From positions 1-64,000 of the forward strand of contig NZ_WGNY01000005.1 of NCBI RefSeq assembly GCF_016124325.1: a stretch of 64,000 nt of DNA. The letters run 5' to 3'. This DNA comes from Phenylobacterium sp. (GTDB taxonomy: Bacteria > Pseudomonadota > Alphaproteobacteria > Caulobacterales > Caulobacteraceae). Positions 58,028 to 64,000 of this stretch are shown piece after piece; position 1 is the first letter of the stretch, and every line of letters starts with the position of its first letter. The translations under genes were made by a program, and so were the position numbers. Below the pieces are notes generated by a model. It saw only the letters and a list, made by a program, of their open reading frames with translations, was not told where the DNA came from and searched no databases.

Positions 58028-58863
58028 ACCGCACCGCGAAGATGCTCCCCCCCAGGGGGAGCTGTCCCGAAGGGACTGAGGGGGGTTCCGCTCAGAACGC
58101 CGCGGCGGCGCCCCCCTCCGTCGGCTGCGCCGACACCTCCCCCAGAGGGGGAGGATCACCCCCCGCCTTCGCCATCGGCCCCTGCGGCGGGCTGGAGGTG
58201 GCGGTGCGCGGGACGCCCGTGATGCTGCGGACCTCCGGCGCGCTGTGGATCGAGGCGGCGCGGACCCTGGTGGTGGCCGACCTGCACCTGGAGAAGGGCT
58301 CGGCCTACGCCTCTCGCGGCCAGATGCTGCCGCCTTACGACACCCGCGAGACCCTGGGCCGGCTGGAGGCCGAGGCCGCGGCGCTGTCACCCGACGCCGT
58401 CGTGCTGCTGGGCGACACCTTCCACGACCGCAAGTCCGAGGACCGGCTGGCGCAGGACGACGCGGCGCGGCTGGCGGCGCTGGCGCAGGGGCGGCGGCTG
58501 GTCTGGGTGGTGGGCAACCACGACGCCGACGGGCCGCGCGCCCTGCCCGGCGAGACGGTCGACGAGATCGCGGTGATGGGCCTGACCCTACGCCACGAGC
58601 CGCAGCCCGGGCCCCAGCCCGGCGAGGTGGCCGGCCACCTGCATCCGGCCGCCCGGGTGCGCGCGCCGCGCGGGACGGTGCGCCGCCGCTGCTTCGTCAC
58701 CGACGCGGAGCGGCTGATCCTGCCGGCGTTCGGCGCCTATGCGGGCGGGCTGAACGTGCTGGACCCGGCCTTCGCGGGCCTGTTCGTCCGCCCGCCGCTG
58801 GCCGGCGCCCTGGCCGCGAACCGCGTCCGCGCCATCGGCTGGCGGCAACTGGCGGGGGACTGA
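58024..58863 (+). CDS. pdeM: Ligase-associated phosphoesterase, PdeM-like
   Basis: A 279-residue calcineurin-like phosphoesterase. Metal-site motifs are VVADLHLEKG, LLGDTFHDRK, VVGNHDADG and VAGHLHPAARV. It belongs to the DNA-ligase-associated type that travels with Lhr helicases; nuclease or phosphodiesterase activity is inferred. The GTG start overlaps the helicase stop. Residues about 6-47 (MLPPRGSCPEGTEGG onwards) are encoded by an inserted palindromic repeat, so the N-terminus is longer than in relatives. Confidence 0.85.
   Translation: MNRTAKMLPPRGSCPEGTEGGSAQNAAAAPPSVGCADTSPRGGGSPPAFAIGPCGGLEVAVRGTPVMLRTSGALWIEAARTLVVADLHLEKGSAYASRGQMLPPYDTRETLGRLEAEAAALSPDAVVLLGDTFHDRKSEDRLAQDDAARLAALAQGRRLVWVVGNHDADGPRALPGETVDEIAVMGLTLRHEPQPGPQPGEVAGHLHPAARVRAPRGTVRRRCFVTDAERLILPAFGAYAGGLNVLDPAFAGLFVRPPLAGALAANRVRAIGWRQLAGD
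58039..58165. repeat. Palindromic element inserted in frame in the pdeM-like gene
   Basis: GCTCCCC/GGGGGAGC and CCTCCGTCGGCTGCGCCG-x-CACCTCCCCC followed by GGGGGAGG form nested hairpins. The CCTCCGTCGGCTGCGCCG unit is nearly identical to the complement of the right arm of the 56084 copy. The insertion keeps the reading frame open. Confidence 0.7.
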
Positions 58864-58959
58864 GCGCGCTGGACTCGCCCGCGCCGCGGGGCGATCCTCC
58901 GAAAGCCGGGTGCGAACCTGCGGGCGCGACACCGCGTGGGCCCTGGCGGGAGGAACACC

Positions 58960-59841
58960 ATGGCGGTGATGGCGCTGACCAAACACGTGCCCGTCGAGCA
59001 GACGCGGCGGACCGAATATTCCACCTTCAAGGTCACCCCGATCTCGCCCCACATCGGCGCGGAGATCCGCGGCCTTGACCTCGGGAACCTGACCGGCGCG
59101 CAGCTCGCCGACATCCGCCAGGCCTGGGCCGACTGGATGGTGCTGGTGTTCCGCGACCAGAGCCTGACGCGCGACCAGCACAAGGCCTTCGCGCACAACT
59201 TCGGCCGCCCGCACATCCACCCGATGAACGTCCACCGGCCCGACCAGGACCCCGAGATCCTGGTGGTGAAGACCACGGCGAAGTCGCCCTACACCGCCGG
59301 CGAGGGCTGGCACACCGACGTGAGCTGCGACGCCATCCCGCCGCTGGGCTCGGCGCTCTACATCACCGAGACGCCGGAATGCGGCGGCGGAGACACCCTG
59401 TTCGCCAACATGTACATGGCCTGCGAGATGCTCTCGCCGGCGATGCGGGCGTTCCTGGCGCCGCTGAACGCCGTGCACGACGGGGCCGCGCCCTATGTGG
59501 GCAGCTACAAGTCGACCCCGCCCGAGGGCGGCTATCCGCGCCACGAGCATCCGGTGATCACCCGCCACCCCGACACCGGGCGCGAGGTGCTCTATGTGAA
59601 CTCGGGCTTCACGACGAAGATCTCGGGCCTGCACCCGTGGGAGAGCCGCGCCCTGCTCGACGCCTTCTTCAACCTGCTGAAGAACGAGCCCAAGCTGCAC
59701 TGCCGGGTGCGCTGGGAGCCGGGCACGCTGACGCTCTGGGACAACCGCTGCACCCAGCACCATTCGGTGTGGGACTACTATCCGTTCAGCCGCTACGGCG
59801 AGCGGGTGTCGGTGATCGGCGACGAGGCTCCGTCGCGCTGA
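58960..59841 (+). CDS. TauD/TfdA family dioxygenase
   Basis: A 293-residue Fe(II)/2-oxoglutarate oxygenase. The facial triad is WHTDVS (H118-x-D120) and the distal His in NRCTQHHSVWDY (near 267); the 2-oxoglutarate Arg lies in FSRYGERVSVIGD. Family members release sulfite from taurine or cleave herbicide ethers; alkylsulfatase-type relatives are also possible given two sulfatases in the window, but the substrate is unknown. GGGAGGA precedes ATG 58960. Cytoplasmic. Confidence 0.9.
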   Translation: MAVMALTKHVPVEQTRRTEYSTFKVTPISPHIGAEIRGLDLGNLTGAQLADIRQAWADWMVLVFRDQSLTRDQHKAFAHNFGRPHIHPMNVHRPDQDPEILVVKTTAKSPYTAGEGWHTDVSCDAIPPLGSALYITETPECGGGDTLFANMYMACEMLSPAMRAFLAPLNAVHDGAAPYVGSYKSTPPEGGYPRHEHPVITRHPDTGREVLYVNSGFTTKISGLHPWESRALLDAFFNLLKNEPKLHCRVRWEPGTLTLWDNRCTQHHSVWDYYPFSRYGERVSVIGDEAPSR

Positions 59842-59901
59842 CGCCGGAACCTCCCCCGGCGAGTCCCGTTGCCAAGTCGTGGCGACGGGAGATCGACAAT
59901 C

Positions 59902-62319
59902 ATGACGCTGGGCGACAACGGCAGGGCTGAAACCGCGACGAAATGGGCGGTGCGCGCGCTCGGAGCCGTCCTCGCGCTGATCGGGCTGGTCCTCGCGGGC
60001 GGCGGAGCGTGGCTCGCCGCCGTCGGCGGGTCGCCCTACTACCTGCTGGCCGGCGCGGCGCTGATCGGTTCGGGCGTGCTGCTTTGGCGGCTGAGCCTGC
60101 TGGGTGCGGCGGTCTACGCGCTCACCTTCCTGGCCACCGTCGTCTGGGCGCTCTGGGAAGTCGGCCTCGACGGCTGGGGCCTGATCCCGCGCCTGTTCGG
60201 GCCGGCGGTCCTGATGGCCCTCGTCCTGTGGGCGGCCGCCGGGCTCGTCGCCCCGGCGCGTCGCGCGATCGCCTGGCTGATCCTGGGCGGGTTCGTCGTG
60301 ACCGCCCTGGCGTTCTCGGTGGGCGTCTACGCCGTCGATGGACCGAAGCGCGCCGCGCCCCTTCCCGGCCCCCGCTTCGCCATGAGCGAGCCGTCGCTGC
60401 ACGCGGCCGGCGCCGACTGGCCCGCCTATGGCGGCACCTACAGCGCGCGGCGCTATTCCCCGCTCTCGCAGATCACCCCGTCCAATGTGGGCCGCCTGGA
60501 ACGCGCCTGGGTGTTCCACACCAACGACCTGCCGAGCGCGCAGGCCAAGGGGACGTACGGGGCCGAGAACACGCCCCTGAAGGTCGGCGACACGCTCTAT
60601 GTCTGCACGCCGAAGAGCATCGTCTATGCGCTCGACGCCGCCACCGGCCGCCAGCGCTGGCGCCACGATCCCAAGGTCCCGGACGAATGGATTCCCTACA
60701 CCGCCGCGTGCCGGGGCGTGGCCTACTATGCGGTTCCCGCCGCCGCCGCGGGCCAGGCCTGCGCCACGCGCATCATCTGGGGCACGCTGGACGGCCGGGT
60801 GATCGCCGTCGACGCCGAGACCGGCGCGCCCTGCGCCGACTTCGGCCAGGGCGGCGAGGTCGACGCCAAGGCCGGCATGGGCCCGGTCACCCCCGGGCTG
60901 TTCTCCATCAACTCGCCCCCGACCATCGTGCGCGGCACGGTGGTCGTCGGCCACCAGGTGCTGGACGGCCAGAAGCTCGACGCGCCGTCGGGGGCGATCC
61001 TCGGCTACGACGCCGTGACCGGGGCGCTGAAATGGTCGTGGGACCCGCAGGCCGGAACCCTGCCGGGCCTGCCGCCGGCGGGCCGCATCTTCCCCCGCGG
61101 CACGCCCAACAGCTGGACGAGCGCCTCGGGCGACGAAGCGCTGGGCCTCGTCTACGTGCCCATGGGCAATGCGGCGGTCGACTACTGGAGTTCGAAGCGC
61201 ACGCCGCAGGAGAACGCCGTGTCGAGCGCCCTGGTCGCGCTGGACGCCGGCACGGGCGAGGTCGCCTGGGTGTTCCAGACCGCGCATAAGGACGTCTGGG
61301 ACTACGACCTGGGCTCCCAGGCGACGCTGGCCGACTACCCCACGCCGGGCGGCCTCGTCCCGGCCCTGATCCTGCCCAGCAAGCAGGGCGAACTCTATGT
61401 GCTCGACCGGCGCACCGGCCGGCCGCTGACCAAGGTGGAGGAGCGCCCCGTCCCGCAGGGGGGCGTCGAGCCGTCGCAGCGCAGCTCCACCCAGCCCTAT
61501 TCCGGCTTCCACAGCCTGGCGAAGCCGAGGCTGACCGAGGCCGACATGTGGGGCATGTCGCCGATCGACCAGATGGCCTGCCGCATCCAGTACCGGCTGG
61601 CCGAGTACAGGGGCCCCTATACGCCGCCGACCACCCGCCGGCGGTGGATCGAGTATCCCGGCTATAACGGCGGCTCGGACTGGGGCGGCGTCGCCGTCGA
61701 CCCGGTGCGCGGCGTGATCGTGGCCAACTACAACGACATGCCCAACTACAACCGCCTGATCCCGCGCGAGGTCGCCGACCGGAAGGGCTGGGCGCCGCGC
61801 GGCGACGCGCGCGGCGGCAGCCTGGGCGGCGGCGCGGAAGGCGCGGGCGACCCGCAGATCGGCGCGCCCTATGCGATCCAGGTGAACGCGGGCTGGCGCC
61901 TGCCCTTCACCGGCCTGCTCTGCAAGGAGCCGCCCTACGGCGGCATCCGCGCCATCGACCTGGCCACCGGCAGGACGCTGTGGGATCGCCCGTTCGGCAC
62001 GGCGCGCCGCAACGGCCCGTTCGGCATCCCCAGCCACCTGCCCTTCCACATCGGCACGCCCAACAACGGCGGGGCGGTGGTGACCGCGAGCGGGGTGATC
62101 TTCATCTCCGCGGCGACCGACGACCTGATCCGCGCCATCGACCTGAAGACCGGCAAGACCCTGTGGAAGGCCAAGCTGCCCGGCGGCGGCCAGGCCACGC
62201 CGATGACCTACGAGATCGGCGGGCGCCAGTACCTCGTCATCATGGCCGGCGGGCACCACTTCATGGAGACCCCCGTCAGCGACGCCCTGGTGGCCTACGC
62301 CCTGCCGGCCAAAGGCTGA
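59902..62319 (+). CDS. Membrane-bound PQQ-dependent dehydrogenase (glucose/quinate/shikimate type)
   Basis: An 805-residue quinoprotein. Residues 1-145 hold five membrane helices (AVLALIGLVLAGGGAWLAAV, YYLLAGAALIGSGVLLW and others) that pass electrons to ubiquinone. The periplasmic part is an eight-bladed PQQ propeller starting WPAYGGTYSARRYSPLSQITPSNV, with TPLKVGDTLYVCTPKSIVYALDAATG and the closing GIRAIDLATGRTLWDRPFG and ITASGVIFISAATD-like blades. It oxidises an aldose or cyclic polyol; glucose versus quinate cannot be decided by eye. PQQ synthesis genes are not in the window. Confidence 0.92.
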   Translation: MTLGDNGRAETATKWAVRALGAVLALIGLVLAGGGAWLAAVGGSPYYLLAGAALIGSGVLLWRLSLLGAAVYALTFLATVVWALWEVGLDGWGLIPRLFGPAVLMALVLWAAAGLVAPARRAIAWLILGGFVVTALAFSVGVYAVDGPKRAAPLPGPRFAMSEPSLHAAGADWPAYGGTYSARRYSPLSQITPSNVGRLERAWVFHTNDLPSAQAKGTYGAENTPLKVGDTLYVCTPKSIVYALDAATGRQRWRHDPKVPDEWIPYTAACRGVAYYAVPAAAAGQACATRIIWGTLDGRVIAVDAETGAPCADFGQGGEVDAKAGMGPVTPGLFSINSPPTIVRGTVVVGHQVLDGQKLDAPSGAILGYDAVTGALKWSWDPQAGTLPGLPPAGRIFPRGTPNSWTSASGDEALGLVYVPMGNAAVDYWSSKRTPQENAVSSALVALDAGTGEVAWVFQTAHKDVWDYDLGSQATLADYPTPGGLVPALILPSKQGELYVLDRRTGRPLTKVEERPVPQGGVEPSQRSSTQPYSGFHSLAKPRLTEADMWGMSPIDQMACRIQYRLAEYRGPYTPPTTRRRWIEYPGYNGGSDWGGVAVDPVRGVIVANYNDMPNYNRLIPREVADRKGWAPRGDARGGSLGGGAEGAGDPQIGAPYAIQVNAGWRLPFTGLLCKEPPYGGIRAIDLATGRTLWDRPFGTARRNGPFGIPSHLPFHIGTPNNGGAVVTASGVIFISAATDDLIRAIDLKTGKTLWKAKLPGGGQATPMTYEIGGRQYLVIMAGGHHFMETPVSDALVAYALPAKG

Positions 62320-62395
62320 TCGCGCAGGGCTCGGTGTCCTTGCGTCCCGCGCGGTCCGGCCGCAGGCTGCGGGAAAATCGCGCGGGGAGACGCCC

Positions 62396-63163
62396 ATGGA
62401 CATCGACTGGCCGACCTTGGTCGCCGACCTGGAACAGCTCTTGAAGCTGCGCTCGATCCCGTTCGGGATGAAGCTGTTCGCCGACCGGGCCGAGATGGAG
62501 GCGATCCCGCGCATCCGCCGGCCGCAGAACGTCCACACCCTCGACCAGGTGGTGGGCCAGGCCGCCCGCCTGGGCTGGACCGTGGGCATCACCGCCGACG
62601 ACCTCGTGGGCGCCCAGTGCCGGGCCGTGGTCGGGCTGGGGAACGCCAAGACCCCTGAGTGGAAGTCGGGCAAGCACATGACCGGCGTCTGGTTCGAGAC
62701 GATCGAGGACGCCACCGACCACCAGGCCGCCATGCACTGCGTGCCGGACGGCCAGTTCGAGGCCCTGGCGGTGGGGCCGCTGGCGTCGGGCAAGCTCGGC
62801 GACCCCGACATCGCGCTGTTCTACGCCACGCCCGGCGCGATGATCTATTTCATCAACGGGCTGCAGTGGGCCGGCTACAAGCGCTTCGACTTCTCGGTGG
62901 TGGGCGAGAGCGCCTGCGCCGACAGCTGGGGCCGGGCGCTGACCAAGCGCGAGCCCAGCCTGTCGATCCCCTGCTTCGCCGAGCGCCGCTACGGCGGGGT
63001 GCTGGACGACGAGATGCTGATGGCCACGCCGCCGGAATATCTGCTGAAGGCGGTGATCGGCATGCGCGCCCTGTCGAAGAACGGCTTCCGCTATCCCTTC
63101 CCGCAATACGGCGTGCAGCAGGACGTCCGCGCCGGCATGGCGGTGAGCTACGGGAAGGGGTAG
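62396..63163 (+). CDS. DUF169 family protein
   Basis: A 255-residue soluble protein. LKLRSIPFGMKLFADRAEME at the start and CVPDGQFEALAVGPLASGKLGDPDIALFYATPGAMIYFINGLQW match the DUF169 pattern; Cys residues occur in ESACADSW and SIPCFAERRYGG and might bind a cofactor. Function is unknown. It lies 76 nt after the quinoprotein gene on the same strand, so co-transcription is possible. Confidence 0.8.
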   Translation: MDIDWPTLVADLEQLLKLRSIPFGMKLFADRAEMEAIPRIRRPQNVHTLDQVVGQAARLGWTVGITADDLVGAQCRAVVGLGNAKTPEWKSGKHMTGVWFETIEDATDHQAAMHCVPDGQFEALAVGPLASGKLGDPDIALFYATPGAMIYFINGLQWAGYKRFDFSVVGESACADSWGRALTKREPSLSIPCFAERRYGGVLDDEMLMATPPEYLLKAVIGMRALSKNGFRYPFPQYGVQQDVRAGMAVSYGKG

Positions 63164-63182
63164 GGCGCGCGCCGCTCCATTG

Positions 63183-63334
63183 GTGTCATCCCGGTTTGCG
63201 CCGCAGGCGCAAGGCCGGGACCCATGAGCGCCGATGGCCCTTGAAGATGCGCCGGCATCGCCGCCCAGACGCCTTCTCAGTCCGCCCGCGCTTATGGGTC
63301 CCGGTCTTCGGCTTCGCCGAAACCGGGATGACAC
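63183..63334. repeat. REP-like inverted repeat
   Basis: Outer arms GTGTCATCCCGGTTT (63183-63197) and AAACCGGGATGACAC (63320-63334) are perfect complements; inner arms CCGGGACCCAT (63215-63225) and ATGGGTCCCGG (63294-63304) also pair. Same family as 6783 and 12936. It separates convergent genes. Confidence 0.8.
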
Positions 63335-63367
63335 GAAGAGTTTGGGCGAACGTCCTTGGAGCGCCCC

Positions 63368-64000
63368 TCACTTCCCGCAGTTCGGCCCGTGCAGGCTCAA
63401 GCACAGCGCCTCGCCACCGGCCGGGATCTTCCCCGTCTTGTCCAGCACGCCGTCGAGGCGGAGGTTGGCGATGGACGGCCCGGCCTGGGTCACGCTGACC
63501 CACATGATGTGGTCGAAGGCGCCGGGCGTGGCGTTGTCGGCCCAGCCGCCGCCGGTGGTGCCCAGCGTGATGTAGTCGTGGCCGTCGCGGGTCGTGTGGC
63601 TGTAGCGGTGGATGTGGCCGTTCAGCAGGGTGTAGTCGCGCCCCTTCAGCGCCGCCTCGATGCGGCCCAGGCCGCCGGGGCCCGGCCGGCGCCAGACCGG
63701 CTTGTGCATCAGCAGCACCGTCCAGCGCGCCTTGGGATTGGCGGCGATGACACCCTCGAAATAGGCCGACTGCGCCTCGCCGATCTCGCCCACCTTGGCC
63801 TCCAGCAACGAGGCGTAGGGCAGCTTGGCGGCGGCGGCCGGATCCTTGTCGACCAGCTTCAGATAGTCGTCGCGCATCCGGTAGATCTCGGCCATGCGCG
63901 CCTCGGAATAGTCCTCGGTGTCGAGCACCAGGAACAGCACGCCCTTGTAGCTGAAGTGGTAGTAGCGCGGGCCGTAGCGGCGCTCCCACACGCGGCGCTG
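63368..64000 (-). CDS. Metallophosphoesterase, N-terminus beyond the window
   Basis: At least 210 C-terminal residues of a calcineurin-like phosphoesterase, open to the right edge. VLFLVLDTED, WTVLLMHKPVWRRPG (metal His) and LLNGHIHRYSHTTRDG (GHxH metal motif) are visible; a final GPNCGK may be a disulfide-containing tail. Exported phosphatases of this type are common, but the signal peptide would lie outside the window. The reaction is unknown. Confidence 0.85.
   Translation of the reverse strand, partial: QRRVWERRYGPRYYHFSYKGVLFLVLDTEDYSEARMAEIYRMRDDYLKLVDKDPAAAAKLPYASLLEAKVGEIGEAQSAYFEGVIAANPKARWTVLLMHKPVWRRPGPGGLGRIEAALKGRDYTLLNGHIHRYSHTTRDGHDYITLGTTGGGWADNATPGAFDHIMWVSVTQAGPSIANLRLDGVLDKTGKIPAGGEALCLSLHGPNCGK

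Noticed and set aside
58588..62811. A 1407-codon open frame on the minus strand
   Set aside because: It lies antisense to the well-supported TauD, PQQ dehydrogenase and DUF169 genes; very high GC keeps antisense frames open. The sequence is low-complexity Arg/Ala/Gly/His with no domain.
1..64000. Search for tRNA, rRNA, integrase and phage structural genes
   Set aside because: None recognised by eye; the AT-rich cassette near 1-2.7 kb has no visible integrase or tRNA attachment site, so it is not called a prophage or integrative element.

Overview
The window looks like chromosome of a high-GC alphaproteobacterium of the Caulobacterales, most likely Phenylobacterium or a close relative. This is inferred from very high GC coding sequence, six exported proteins ending in PEPxxWA-type sorting tails, two HWE-family histidine kinases, many GTG starts, and a peripheral-catabolism gene set (P450, phytanoyl-CoA and TauD dioxygenases, old yellow enzyme, SDRs, sulfatases, a membrane PQQ dehydrogenase). 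No rRNA, tRNA, CRISPR array, intact transposase or phage structural gene was seen.

Layout. 1-3 kb: a partial hypothetical gene, then an AT-rich two-gene cassette (DUF262 protein plus HEPN protein) that looks like an acquired defence or toxin module, followed by a scar zone of relics. 3-13 kb: two PEP-CTERM proteins, an SDR, YciI and NifU-like genes, a minus-strand run of arylsulfatase, GST-like protein and Tat-exported PLP enzyme, then a histidine kinase whose membrane domain matches plant ethylene receptors. 13-18 kb: cysS with an SRPBCC gene, folE, an HtaA-domain protein, a tiny membrane protein, an RTX protein with a small partner, and a VOC protein. 18-24 kb: a winged-helix/STAND regulator divergent from an operon of epoxide-hydrolase/cupin fusion, isochorismatase-like hydrolase and alpha/beta hydrolase. 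24-33 kb: PEP-CTERM proteins, thioesterase, HSL-type esterase, PhyH dioxygenase with a coupled small protein, an exported phosphatase-like protein without its catalytic cysteine, and a CYP153-like P450. 33-38.5 kb: an acyltransferase/SGNH/RTX fusion followed by two ATP-grasp enzymes and a nucleotidyltransferase, a plausible uncharacterised biosynthetic cluster. 38.5-45 kb: LysR/OYE/VOC unit, Tat sulfatase and CHASE2 kinase. 45-49 kb: a TIR protein coupled to a membrane-anchored nSTAND1 ATPase and flanked by two small secreted cysteine proteins. 49-55 kb: exported carbonic anhydrase, SDR with divergent LuxR regulator, PEP-CTERM protein, a mosaic relic, a serine hydrolase with an inserted membrane domain, and a lipoprotein methyltransferase. 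55-64 kb: Lhr-type helicase and PdeM-like phosphoesterase, both carrying in-frame palindromic repeats, then TauD dioxygenase, PQQ dehydrogenase, DUF169 protein and a partial metallophosphatase.

Strongest leads for new biology: (i) the TIR/nSTAND1 cassette with a cysteine-bearing tail beyond the membrane helix; (ii) the HEPN/DUF262 cassette; (iii) the ethylene-receptor-like HWE kinase; (iv) the acyltransferase-RTX plus double ATP-grasp cluster. Several duplicated leaders and gene ends (2890/4138, 50.9/53.1 kb, 28.4/29.4 kb) record gene duplication and loss around catabolic genes. All assignments come from reading motifs; no database search was run.
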